Positions 33,660 through 44,603 of a stretch of 64,000 bases of DNA are shown here, piece after piece. The notes under the pieces are model-generated. The model was not told the DNA's origin, did not search any database, and saw nothing but the letters and a program-made list of their open reading frames with translations. Source of the DNA: Platycnemis pennipes (Eukaryota; Arthropoda; Insecta; Odonata; Platycnemididae); contig OW121855.1 in NCBI GenBank assembly GCA_933228895.1, positions 43,910,698-43,974,697 of the forward strand. Direction: 5' to 3'. Numbering within the stretch: position 1 is the stretch's first letter; the number at the start of each line of letters is the position of its first letter. The translations under genes and the position numbers were made by a program.

Positions 33660-33850
33660 CAAAAATGAAACATCGGGCCACCATCGTACCGATGTTGGCA
33701 AGTTGTGTCGGCTATGCTACTCGAAGCTGGTGTTGGCCCAATGCCGGCAGAGTCGGCCAACCATAGCCATACTTCGGCTTTGAGTCGGCTTCGGTTGGCC
33801 GACATAAAGCCAACTTTGGACCAACATGAACTATTGTTTGATGTTGCTTG
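33660..33850. repeat. TTGGCC-rich imperfect inverted array
   Basis: GTTGGC, GTCGGC and TTGGCCCAATGCCGGC-type motifs recur on both strands (for example TCGGTTGGCCGACATAAAGC), giving an imperfect fold-back of about 190 bp. Such TTGG.CCAA clusters usually mark MITEs or satellite remnants. No TSD was found. Confidence 0.4.
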
Positions 33851-33924
33851 GGAAGGTTTTAGCCATATGTATGATAAGTGTAAAGTGATATTAATGGCAT
33901 ACATTTTTAATTTAAGTCAAAAAA

Positions 33925-33977
33925 ATAATGCATGTCTATAGCCTATAGACATGCATTATGGCCCCTGCAGGGGCCAT
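33925..33977. repeat. Two adjacent overlapping perfect palindromes
   Basis: Palindrome 1 (33925-33959): arms ATAATGCATGTCTATAG and its exact complement around one central C. Palindrome 2 (33958-33977): ATGGCCCCTGCAGGGGCCAT, perfect over 20 bp, sharing the AT with the first. From 33988 to about 34140 the motif CAGTAG/CTACTG recurs many times. Confidence 0.85.
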
Positions 33978-34141
33978 ATGGCCCCTGAACAGTAGAGTTC
34001 AGTTAATTGGTTTATAGAAACCAGTACAAGTCAGTAGGCTACTGCACCCATGACAGTAGAAAACAGTTGGGATCCAGTAGAGTCCATTAGAGTGCAGTAG
34101 GAGTCAGTAGAAAAATCCTACTGAAACCAGTAGACATTTTT

Positions 34142-34600
34142 AGCAGGGAACATGAAACTTTAATTCACATCGTCCAACATCGTGTTATATTGAATTGCAA
34201 AAGCTGTTTCAAGCAAGTATTACCTCAATTCTACTGGACACGTCTCGTTTTTCATTGAACTAGTAAGTGGAATAGCTGTGGTTAAGCTCATAGTTGCCAC
34301 CGTAATTTGCCTTAACCCTTAGACTACCAACGGGACACATATGTCCCGATAAGGAGAAAAAAATGGTAGTGTAAGGGTTAAGGCAAATAATTATTTCTCC
34401 CAGAGCTTGTAACATACCTACGTTTCGATTGTTGGATTTACCTCGTTTCTTACAGAGCTCGTAACATATTATGATGTTGGAAATACCTCGTTATTGCAGT
34501 AATGATCTAGATTCAATTGGGCCTTTCGAGTATTGATTTTGTCTTTTCCTGTCCTTTTCTATAGTTTCAAGAATATTTTATGATGAAAATTGATCATTGT
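34142..34600. other. No gene seen
   Basis: AT-rich. A small inverted pair around ATGTCCCGATAAGGAG (34340 region, GGTAGTGTAAGGGTTAAG against CTTAACCCTTAGACTACC) forms a hairpin at about 34311-34384. Confidence 0.35.
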
Positions 34601-34612
34601 AAAGTAAAATAG

Positions 34613-34915
34613 GGGCCGTGGTGGCCTAGTAGGTTGAGTGTTGAGCTACTGGCCGGAGGATCCCAGGTTCAAATCTTCTTTAAAAAAAGATCTAAAGAAA
34701 GGCTTCTGCCGGTGATACCCCCACCCCCTCATAAAATTCTTGCGAATCGACTTTCCGCGTGTCAGAACTTCGTAGGAAATCGCAGGTGGCCCAGGGAAAG
34801 GAACTGGCCCCCCTACCCTGTGTGAATGACAATGTCATTCACACTTACTAATTAGTATGGGGTCGAGCCACCCTCGAACTTATCAAAAACCAACCTTCGG
34901 GTTGAAAACTTATTG
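34613..34915 (+). mobile_element. Full-length tRNA-derived SINE, 11-bp TSD
   Basis: It starts GGGCCGTGGTGGCCTAGTAG. The A box TGGCCTAGTAGG fits the consensus exactly and the B box is GGTTCAAATCT. A body with CGTGTCAGAACTTCG and GGAAAGGAACTGGCCCCC follows, and a 3' end CAACCTTCGGGTTGAAAACT. The duplication AAGTAAAATAG flanks it (34602-34612 and 34916-34926). Fragments of the same family lie at 7010, 35355 and 36225. Transcribed by RNA polymerase III and mobilised by a LINE; the partner LINE is not identified. Confidence 0.85.
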
Positions 34916-35354
34916 AAGTAAAATAGACTACCAGAGAGACTGCTTCTGGGCATGACACCTGCACCAGCTGGGATGAGGTCCATAAGGATTCATTTCTCTA
35001 TGTGACCTGATCATATTTAGTGAAATAAATGAGTGATTTTTTCTACTGCCTTCCTCTAAGGTAAAATTACCATTAATATACTAAATAAATTATTTTCACT
35101 TTGTAGGTAACCCCACAGGGGTTAGGTGACTTTTCATAACTGTCACACTGGTAGACAGGCACCTCATTGATACTTTATTGGCTCATACATTAGAGTCAGA
35201 AAAATGAGAATATTAACATTCTAACTTCTTCTACCCTACAAATTTGGAATTTCCATTTAAAAACTCTGACCCATGTAGAGTTATGCAAGGCTTGTAATCG
35301 ATTCTCCATATTAAGAAAAAGAGCCTGTCTACTATACCCAAAAATGGTCCTATA

Positions 35355-35540
35355 CAAAAAAATAATCAGTGTTCAACCTGAAGGTTTGTTTTTGATAAGC
35401 AAGGGTAGAGCTCACCCCCTAACTAGACTATTGGCATGTGAAATTCTCACATTCAGGGTAGGGGAGCCAATTCCTTTCCATGGGCCACCTGTGATTTCCT
35501 ATGAAAATTTTCAGTACCCGCCTCACTGGACACACCCCTC
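35355..35540 (-). repeat. SINE fragment, same family as 34613
   Basis: Minus strand matches the 3' half of the full SINE: GGAAATCACAGGTGGCCCAT, GGAAAGGAATTGGCTCCC, CCTACCCTGAATG and CAACCTTCAGGTTGAA. The head is missing. Confidence 0.65.
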
Positions 35541-36224
35541 CGTGGAGTAACTACCCTTCGGACTTGCATGACAGTCGGAGCTAACAATGCCTAAGATTCC
35601 AAAATGCAACATTTCTGGACCGTACCATCACCTCACCACATCAGCCATCACTTATACAGCCCCCTGAATGCAGAAGACGACCAGAAGTTTGCCAAGCACA
35701 GGCCAGGATCTGGTGTCCTCCCGCCAGTCAAAAAAGAGTTCCTGATGCTCCAATGTTAAATTTCCACCTTGCTTGCTATACCCATACCATTTTTCCTTCC
35801 CTCAAAATCTACCTATAGGCTAATTCCATATTCACCCCAACTCCACCTTGACCTTGCCAAAAACACCCCCTCATGACGTCAAAAAAAACCTCCCCCCTCA
35901 CTATCCCTGTTCGAATTTGACAGAAGGCAGTTAACTTTGTGCGACTACCACTTTGAGTCAGATTCGGTGATTTAGTCGTTTTCTAGTGTCCTAGTTGCTG
36001 CTCGCCATTGTTCCAAACTATTGGAGATCTCTGAGGGGAATAATATTCATTTATTTGTTGGTTTGTACTTGCTCTGTCTATTGTTCAAATACATTCACTG
36101 GTATAGTTAGACTCAATCTTATTTCTTTTTCATTTTGACCTCATCTTGAGTCACCCAAGATTGGAAAGAATTTTGTCCCTCGATGAGCATAATCCACAAA
36201 TAAAATCATTATTTCATTTGGGTA
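35541..36224. other. No gene seen
   Basis: Unassigned sequence, somewhat C-rich around 35750-35900; no ORF of note. Confidence 0.35.
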
Positions 36225-36363
36225 ATGCTGCAGTTCTGACACACAGAAAATAGAATAGCGAGAATTTTTAGGCGAGGGTGTCCAGAAAGCTTCTTCCTAG
36301 GATTTAAACCTGTGACCCTCTGGTCTATAGCCCAGCATTAACCCGCTAGACCACCATGACCCA
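36225..36363 (-). repeat. SINE 5' fragment, same family as 34613
   Basis: Minus strand starts GGGTCATGGTGGTCTAGCGG, with A box TGGTCTAGCGGG and B box GGTTTAAATCC, then CTATTTTCTGTGTGTCAGAA. It lacks the 3' half. Confidence 0.65.
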
Positions 36364-36839
36364 CCCATACTATATCTCCTCTGGAAGCCACTGCTTACTG
36401 TTTACAACTGATTATATTTCATAGGTGAAATCACTCATTTTGTAGCTGACATAGATTTCGATACATCTGCACCCTGGTGGATGCCATCATTGGCTTTAGT
36501 TTAGTAACATTTGCCAGGATGATTCTGGAGCTGTTGAAATCCTGGCCAATAAATATATAAAAGAGAATCTGTTTGTCACTAACTTCATGGTACTGTTTTT
36601 TTTAGCACCATAGAGCATAGATGCATTGCTTACTGGGGTAAGGGTGAGATGGATGCACAGCTACTTTCCTGTGGTGAGCCCTTGGCCATTTTAAGACCTT
36701 AGAAGCAAGGAAACCAAAAGCTTTACCCTACGTAGAAAACAACGTATGGCATAGGGATATTTTTCCAGTCATCTCCTTCAGCCACCTCTCTAAAAATCAG
36801 TTGAGGATGATTGCGAGACACTTTAAGTATAACAATAAT

Positions 36840-38420
36840 ATATCTGTACTTTTTATTTTATTTTAAAGAAAGAAAACCACATACAGCAATGATGCCATTT
36901 TATAGCGGCCAAAAACAGTACACAAATTTTATAACAATGTTATGCAAGAAAAAAATAAAAGTAACAGGAAACAAATAGAAGGGAAAGGCTATTCTTGTGA
37001 CAGATGTGAAATAGGCTTATGAATAATTTAAGTGGGAGTGCAAAGGTATCAATGTGTTGTGTGAGGAGTTCAATAGAGGAGAGATGGAAGAAAAGAGAAT
37101 GAAAATCTGGGAATGGGCATAGGGAGTAAAGGATGAGAACAGGTGGGGAGGGAAGGAACTTTGAAGTTGACAAAGGAGAGCAAATCGGGGCAGTCGATGG
37201 TGGAATTGAGAATATTATAAATAAGTTTTAAGTCTGCTGTGAGTCTAAGGGTGCTAAGATTAGGGATGGAGAGGGAGGAGAGAATAGTATTGATGGACAT
37301 GTTGCAAAAATGTGGTAACCTATTTTTAACTATTTTAGCAAAGAAATTGTAGACAGTCCAGAGATGAGAGATTAGTTTGAGGAGAGATAGACCAGATGGG
37401 GCAGGAATGAGTAAGAATTGGAAGAACGATAGAAGAAAAGAAGGTTCGAAGGGCTAGTGGGTCATTAACTTCAGTGAAACGATAGAGAAGGCCTAAGAGG
37501 GACATTGCTTTAGACTTAATGGTTTGTATGTGTTGGGAATAATTTAATTTATTGTCTGTAAGAATACCTAGGTCTTTAGATGTAGAGACACGTTTTAGGG
37601 AGCAACTAAGAACAGTATAATTAAATTGATGGGTGACTTTTTTAGGGAAATGGACATCACGCTACATTGGTCTGGGTTTAATTTAAGCTTCCATACATTG
37701 CACCAATTTGATGTCTGCCGTAGAGCATCTTGTAGTTCATAACAATCGGAGGGAATTTGAATGTTCTTGAAAAGTTTGCAGTCATTGGCATAGAGTAGGG
37801 TGTGAGCTTGGGAAGGAGGCAGTAGTGAGGCAAGATCCTTGGACCAAGGACACTGTCTTGAGGGACCCCAGATGTCAGTGGAGACCAGGAAGAAGAAAAA
37901 CCAGAAAGGATGACCCTTTGAGTTTGGTTGCTGAGGAAACTTAAAAGATTTTTAAAATTACCAGAAATATTGAAATGTTCACTAAGTTTATGAAGGAGGA
38001 GGCTATGATTGATGGAGTCAAAAGCTGTAGAAAAATCTAGGAAAATGGAATCTAACTGTGTTTTGTTATTCAAGGAATTTACGGCATTATGCTGAAAAAC
38101 AGCTAAGTTGGTCATGCATGAACAGTCCGGAAGAAATCCATGTTGATTTCCAGAGAGGTGAGGGGATGTGAAGTAATAAAGTCGGTTGAGGATTATTCTC
38201 TCACAAACAGAAGAGAGGACTGGGAGTAAGGATATTGGTCGATAGTTTTGATGCTACGTTTTTAGGGCCAGATTTATGTTCAGGGATAACATTAGCAGTT
38301 TTCCATAAAGATGGAAAGGTACAGAGGGAAAAACAGCAGTTTAAGAGTAAACTTAAAGGTATTGACAGAGATTCAGCACAATTGTGAAAAAATATTGGAC
38401 TCAGGCCATCAGGGCCTGCG
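36840..38420 (-). pseudogene. LINE reverse transcriptase relic
   Basis: In order on the minus strand: SLWKTANVIPEHKSGPKN (about 38330), LPVLSSVCERIILNRL, GNQHGFLPDCSCMTNLA, LDSIFLDFSTAFDSINHSLL (catalytic region with the first Asp), LSGFSSSWSPLTSGVPQ then DSVLGP (usual QGSVLGP). After this the frame breaks and the expected YADD is lost. Downstream, DLKLIYNILNSTIDCPDLL is the C-terminal RT-thumb or connection region. Several stops and frameshifts are present. The style is CR1/L2- or Jockey-like; I do not assign a clade. Confidence 0.7.
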
Positions 38421-38829
38421 AAGCATTGAAGGGGAATTTTTTGTTAAGTTCTTAGTTTCTTCAGCACACCTAAAGAATGAATTTTCCAATTACAGGCAAT
38501 GTACATTTAACATGACAGATACATTACAAAAATGTTGTTTACCAAATTTGTGTTAAGAAAATTTTGAAAAGCCCTAAGGAACAGAGTAATACGTATGAGA
38601 TATAATAAATTTGGTCCTAGGAAACACCATTGATGAATTAAATACAAAACATCATCATGAGTGATATTATTAAAATGTTATTTTTACAAATTTTTATCAC
38701 CACAAAGTTATGACTACTTCAATTTTTGAAAATCCCTGAGTATCTAATATAAACATGTAACATAAAAAAGATGGTGAAGGTGATGCGCAACCAAAATTAT
38801 TATGCTCACTGTCGACCTCTCTTTAAAAA
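38421..38829. other. No gene seen
   Basis: Spacer between two LINE relics in opposite orientations. Confidence 0.3.
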
Positions 38830-39260
38830 ATTAAAACTGCTAACTGTTCCATGTGTCTACATTTATCATTCTGTAGTTCATGTAAAACATAATACCTAGT
38901 GATGATTTTGAATTGAACAGTGGGGTCCACATGTATGATACCAGAAAGTGTAAAAACATACACGTTAGGTCATCAAATTTATCAATTGCATCAAATGGCC
39001 CAAGGCCTATGTGTGTAAAATTATATAATAATTTCCCAGAATGTATTAAAAATGAAGAGAGATTTCCTGTATTTAAGAAAACGGTCTGTGAATATCTTAC
39101 TGATAAGTGTTTTTATACTGTCAGAGAATACTTGATGCAGAATTTTTAAGGTTATTATTTTGCAAGTTTAGTGCATTTGCTGTACCTGTATGACATGTCC
39201 TATACACTTGCATGTATCATTACTGTGCTTTGTGTCTTTCGGATAAATAAATAATACAAT
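38830..39260 (+). pseudogene. LINE 3' end, 5'-truncated
   Basis: It encodes a C-terminus starting TVPCVYIYHSVVHVKHN, a stop and a shift, then GVHMYDTRKCKNIHV, GPRPMCVKLYNNFPECIKNE and KKTVCEYLTDKCFYTVREYL to a TAA at 39149. The layout (Y.TR / LP / FK..L...L.....Y...E.L) is the same as in the LINE at 62930-63583. The tail contains AATAAATAATACAATACA. Confidence 0.65.
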
Positions 39261-40388
39261 ACATGTATAAAATGGCAATAGTCCTCACTACACATGTAAG
39301 TGAAGAACCTCTACATTTGATCCTTTGCACTGCACACTGTTGCTTTGATATTCACTTCACTTCGGTGTTATCACTTAGGGGAGAGATTAAACAGAAGCAC
39401 AGATTGAACATCATCATGGATTCCAAATGCGAACAATGCATCACACTGTCAGTAAAATCATATTGCAATCAAAGGCCATAACATCACCCTTTAAATGACA
39501 TGCATCCTTTGATAAAAACTCTACTGCTACTTGTAATGCCACAGAAAATGTTGGTATATTGCATGTGTTAGTCATATATCATATTTATCTTAACCCCTCA
39601 ACGCCATCCTACAAACCCAGTACGCTTCTTTAAATCATCGTATGTCACCGTCTTGCATACCCCGTATGCTTCCTGAACTGCCAAATATGTATAATAATTT
39701 TTCTGTCTGAAATTGCATATTTAGTCCAATTTTTTAACTGTATATTGTGTAGATATGTTAATTCTTCACACAGTAAAATACGCAACATTTTCAGCCCTTC
39801 TGTTTTTTTAAATTTCGCTATTAAATTTCCTTCCAAACCCAAGAGTAAATGAATTCGATCTTTCTAGTCTTTACGTTCCTCCTTCCTAACTATCGTGAAA
39901 CCATATGCCTATTCTAGTGGTGAGATGACAATAAGGGTCAGCTACTTTTGTGCATGAGATATGATACCTTCCTCCTGAGTTCTCTGCCTTCTCTCGATGT
40001 TCTTCCCTTGTGCATCTTCACCTCGAGCGCAATGAATGTTTTCTTCATCGTGCCAGTCCCAAGCAAAGGGGCCATATGCTTTGCTCAGCGTTTCTTTGCT
40101 ACTTCATTCACAGTCCATAATCATTGAAGATAAGAGTGTTTATTAACACTCAGCATAAACTGGGCTCCCTCAAAATCTTTACTCATACCTCAAAGGAGTT
40201 TCGAAACCAAGTTGTTCAGTCCACTGGAACCTTCCATGGTGTGTAGTCTCCTTTCGTACCATGCGATATCATTTTCCACTTGTGCACTTCCAGCAAGCTG
40301 TTTTTAGAAATATGTACTCCTATAATGGTTTCCACAAGTAGAAAAAGACTACCATTTCCAAGTGACGAGAAAATAACAGAAGTATTAC

Positions 40389-41757
40389 TTGCAAGTGATT
40401 ATTGACGACAGTGTAAGTTTGGAAAGTGACAAAGAAAATTACATCAATGATTGCTCTGAAATGGATACTCTCCAGCCAATTTACAATGAAGTTGAGGATG
40501 TGGATGAAGCCGAAACCTTGGTATGGGAGGGTATGAAAAATTATTTAGGGAACAGAGAAACATTTGTTGGTAGTTTCGGACCTCAAGGCATAGCCAAAAC
40601 TTTGTCTAATTCAGTGGATATTTTTCTGCTATTTTTTTACAAGGAATTCGTTTGTGAAATTGTTTTAGAAACGAATCATTATGCTGAGCAACAGATTTCA
40701 TCTAGTGAGCCCCTCTTATCGCGAAAGTCAAGAATAACTGCTTGCAAACCTGTGACAGCAGAAGAATTATGCATAACCTTAGGACTATTCATGCTCATGG
40801 GAATTGTTCAGAAGCCAGTACTTTGAGCATACTTTTCCACAAAGAGAGTTATATCAACTCCAGGTTTTGGGGATGTAATTTCAAGGGACCGATTTGAGAT
40901 AATTTGTAAATTCCTTCATTTCGACAATGATGAGAAAGAAGATCCTCCCAAGCTAAAAAAAAACTTCCCGTAATTGAACATCTGAATGAAAAATTTCAGA
41001 CACATTTTTTACCAAATCGCAACATTTCAATTGATGAGTCTTTGACTCTATGGAAGGGTAGGCTGTCCTTCAAGCAGTACATTCCTCTGAGGGCATCAAA
41101 GTTTGGAATCAAGACCTACAAGCTTTGTGATGCATATACCGGCTATCTATGGTCCTTTCTGGTGTATACAGGAAAAGATACTGTATTTCCCTAATAAATC
41201 AGACAACTTCAATAGTTTTACACCTGATTGAACCACTGCTAAATCAAGGATGACGCGTTTGGATGGAACATTTTTATAATTCTACTGTCCTTGCAACACT
41301 ATTGAAAAGTAAATACATTACTGACTGTGTTGGAATGTTGAGGTTGAACAGAAAGGATGTTCCAAAAATCGTGAAAGAGAAGAAATTGCAAAGGGGTGAA
41401 ATGTGTGGACAGCATTCTGGGCCTGTTGCTGTTTTCAAATGGAGGGAGAAAAAAATTGTCTCGATGATCTCCACATTCCACAGTGACGAAATGAGAACAG
41501 TATCCAAAGGCAAAAAAGAGACTCGAAAGCCAAGTTGTGCGTTGGACTACAACAAATTCATAGGCGGGGTGGATCTCAAGGACCACTTGTTGCATACGTA
41601 CTTGATTGAAAGAAAACTACATAACAAGTGATATATGAAGTTGTTTAGGAGATTACTGAATATAGCAGTCCTAAATTCTTATGTTATTCACAGGGAAAAT
41701 GCAAATAAAAAATTAGACCACCTATCCTTTCGTATACAGCTGGTAGAGGAAATATGG
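40389..41757 (+). pseudogene. piggyBac-like transposase 2, N-terminal and catalytic part
   Basis: It shows an acidic N-terminus, FVCEIVLETNHYAEQQ, EELCITLGLFMLMGI, DRFEIICKFLHFDND, a decayed NISIDESLTLWKGRLSFKQY (first Asp, in another frame), DKLCDAYTG-like remnants, MEHFYNSTVLATLL (usually DNFYNS; the second Asp is lost) and ALDYNKFIGGVDLKDHLLHT (third Asp). Then RRLLNIAVLNSYVIH and QLVEEIWL. Many frameshifts and stops. Translation stops where the TTAA-flanked element inserts (41758). Confidence 0.75.
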
Positions 41758-41761
41758 TTAA

Positions 41762-42287
41762 AGTCGCTCTCGTGGGGAGGACCGACGGTCAGACCGTCAT
41801 TAGTAAGGTCCAACCTCTCGAAGCAGCTAATCCAAGACCCTTCCTCGAGTTCGAGGCTCGTATGAACCCAACCCTCACCGCAGGAGGCCCAGCCACAGAA
41901 GTTGACCATTTGCAGTTAAATATGCAATTTAAAAGTTTATAACTTAAATCCGAAAGTATCATATTTATCGCATAGCCGGCGAAGATACGACTAAGTAGGT
42001 TTTTTGAACGGCATTGTGCGATAAAATTTAATGATTATTGATAAAAGTAAGATATTCCGTATAGCGATTTGGCAACCCTGCAGATCGCCGGAGGAATGGG
42101 GAGAGGGCACAGAGATAGGTAAGGACGACCATCGCCGCAGGAAGCCCAGCCTCAGAAGTTGACCGTTTGCAGTTCAATATGCAATTTAAATGTTTATAAC
42201 TTTTACCCACATTTATTATGTTTATCGTATAGTACGCGAAGAGACGATTAAGTAGGTTTTTTGAACGACGTTGTGCGATAAAATTTA
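41762..42287 (+). repeat. Left terminal inverted repeat of the TTAA element
   Basis: It contains two diverged tandem subrepeats offset by 257 bp: 41878-42030 and 42135-42287. Both run from CCGCAGGA.GCCCAGCC through AGAAGTTGACC, TATGCAATTTAAA and TAGGTTTTTTGAACG to TGTGCGATAAAATTTA. Confidence 0.85.
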
Positions 42288-43070
42288 AACTCCCCATTGG
42301 GAATGCACCCTTACTATGTCTCTGCGTCTCTACTAGTAAGTACTCTACTAGTAAGTAAGTACTCTACTAGTAATTAGGGTTGCTTCTAAATATTGCGTGG
42401 ACAAATAGACCGAATTGTGCCTTGCAAAACCTCCGCTTCACCAAATACGCACTATCCTGCCATTAACCCTCGCGGTGACTTTCAGACTTTCATCGCTTCT
42501 GAATAAAATTGTACGTGAAAACGCGTTTCGGGTCGTTAATGGCAAAATGTTTGCAAATAATGTATAAACGACATAAAAACTTTCGCTGCGATAAACGTTT
42601 TATTTTAGACGTAAAAGGGCCTGGGCGGGAATCCCCGCCTTCCCGCTCTGGCCACGCCACACCTGATTTGGAGGATTAGTTGGCTGGGTTGGGTCAGCTA
42701 CAAAACAAATTTACAGCTACACTTCTTAGATACTTCCTAAACATATCCGCTATCGAAGTGAATGGGTACCTTCTTCATTCCGCCATCTGAGCGTGTCTAA
42801 AATGGTTATCAAGCTACTTGTAAGTGGCATCTTCATGTGTTATTTATTATTAATTAGTACTTACTACATTACTATCAAATTACAGCAGCTAATCGAAAGT
42901 CACAGGAGAGCAAAGACAGGCATTACGGTCACATCATAGTACTATACAAAAACGTGTAAATAAAAATGTATTACATTTTCTATGTGCTATGCATGCATTT
43001 ATTGCACCACCTTGAATGGCATCTGGTTCACTACGAAGTGATTTTCTAAACTCCAGGTATTCGTTTGTAA
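42288..43070. other. Inner left part of the TTAA element, no gene
   Basis: GCACCCTTACTATG (about 42304-42318) recurs inverted near 54164-54177, so the TIRs once extended slightly inwards. 42328-42373 is a short tandem array of ACTCTACTAGTAAGT. A GC-rich patch follows around 42620-42655. No coding sequence is seen. Confidence 0.45.
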
Positions 43071-43250
43071 TCAGGAGCGGAGTTCAAGAAATTTATAAAA
43101 GTCACGAAGACCCTGCTGATGTTAAACCCCCTGTCACACGCCCTGGAGGTGGCCTGAAGGGTATTATACAGATCTCCACATCTACATTTACACGATACCC
43201 TGCAAGACACCTTGAGGGTGTGTGGCAGGGGGTGAAGATCACTAAGCATT
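43071..43250. repeat. Two LINE 3' ends tail to tail
   Basis: The plus-strand end CCCCCTGTCACACGCCCTGG...GGGTATTATACAGAT abuts a minus-strand end whose complement reads CACCCCCTGCCACACACCC...GGGTATCGTGTAAATGTAGA. The same 3' end is found at 51487-51560 after an RT C-terminus, which identifies both as ends of that LINE family. Confidence 0.6.
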
Positions 43251-43846
43251 CGCTATAAACATGCAAACATTCAACTAAAGGTTCTCAGGCAACAAGACTG
43301 TTTGTATCTACATAATAATAAGGGATTGGTTGTTATTACATGCATCATGCACCACAGACTATAAAATATTTCAACCTACCTATCCCTTTGCTATGCTGCC
43401 TATACTGTTCTCTTATAGTAGGTACGGGGGGAAAATGCCATTTTGAATCTATCAGTACGACTATCTCTCTCACTAATCTGATTTATCTGGTCGAATCTAG
43501 CATAATACGCTGGTGTTTTTAACATATGCCAAACATCTTCAGTAAAGCTATCTGATTTAAATATCTGTATGAGATTTAATCTGTACTTTAACCTAAGCTC
43601 TGATAATGATTCTCACCCTAATTCTTTAATTAATTCTGAAACAGTACTTAACGTATCGTAACACCTTTTAACGAACCTAGCTGCTCTGCGCTGCACACTG
43701 TCTAGTTCTCTGATCAAACCTAATTCATTCGGATCCCATACACTGGCTGCAAACTCAAGGTGGGGCCTAACTAGAGAAAAGTAACATCGCTCTTTTGTCT
43801 TCTCATCACATTTTCTAAGTAATCTTTCCAAGTTCTGGTCGCACAA
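43251..43846 (-). pseudogene. LINE RT C-terminal relic (CR1/L2-like)
   Basis: Minus strand: RKCDEKTKERCYFSLVRPHL, EFAASVWDPNELGLIRELDS, VQRRAARFVKRCYD, then in another frame LRLKYRLNLIQIFKSD, MLKTPAYYARFDQINQI and SRTDRFKMAFSPRT. It is homologous to the plus-strand copy at 50700-51560 and, at its 3' part, to 44215-44410. Confidence 0.65.
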
Positions 43847-44214
43847 GGATTACTTACTTCCTCGCTTACCAGTCCTTTTTCCCAGATAACAGCGTAAAAA
43901 TATCGTAGAATTCTCCCTTATCTTTTTCAAATCCTTTTTTCCTAGAATTCTCCCTCGCCTACCCTCGTAGTCTAACCTTTGGGCATGAAGCAATTAAGAC
44001 AGGTTAGAAATTCAAGGGAGTTGGTGGGTAGGGGGGAAGGGAAAGTGACCGTTGAGCGACCGAACCATTGTTCTACATGGTTCTCCGTATGCTTCACATG
44101 CAGCATTCACTATTATGAAAGAAGTTTTCAGGCTCAACATTATATGCAGCTACCTATACAATACACTTGTATTTATACTATTGGATATATTCAAGGTGTT
44201 CATATGCGTAATTG

Positions 44215-44410
44215 TACGAGGAAAGAAAGACATTTTGAATCTATCAGTATGACAATCAATCTCTCTAATCTTATTTATCTGGTTGAATCTAGCATAATTA
44301 GCTGGTGTTTTTAATATATGCCAAACATATTCAGTAAAGCTATCCGATTTAAATTTCTGTCATAGATTTAATCTGAACTTTAACTTACGCTCTCATATGA
44401 TTCCCACCCT
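44215..44410 (-). pseudogene. LINE RT C-terminal relic, interrupted at 44410
   Basis: Same family as 43251-43846: the stretch ATTTTGAATCTATCAGTA, AATCTAGCATAATTAGCTGG and ATATGCCAAACATATTCAG is found in both. At 44401-44410 it reads TTCCCACCCT, and this 10-mer recurs at 50520-50529 followed by AATTC, as in the uninterrupted copy (43605-43616, TTCTCACCCTAATTC). So a later element split it. Confidence 0.6.
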
Positions 44411-44603
44411 CATCATCATCATCATCATTGGTCAACAATCCTAAATTTGGTAGTAGTAGTAGATTTGGATTTATAGGGTGCGTCGACAGCTATGGTCATT
44501 TTGCACCACGCACAGTCCAATTTATAACAATAAATATGTTTAAATTTAAATATAAAGTAAAAATCAAAAAGCAGTATAAAAGGTCGAGATTTATGACACT
44601 ATA

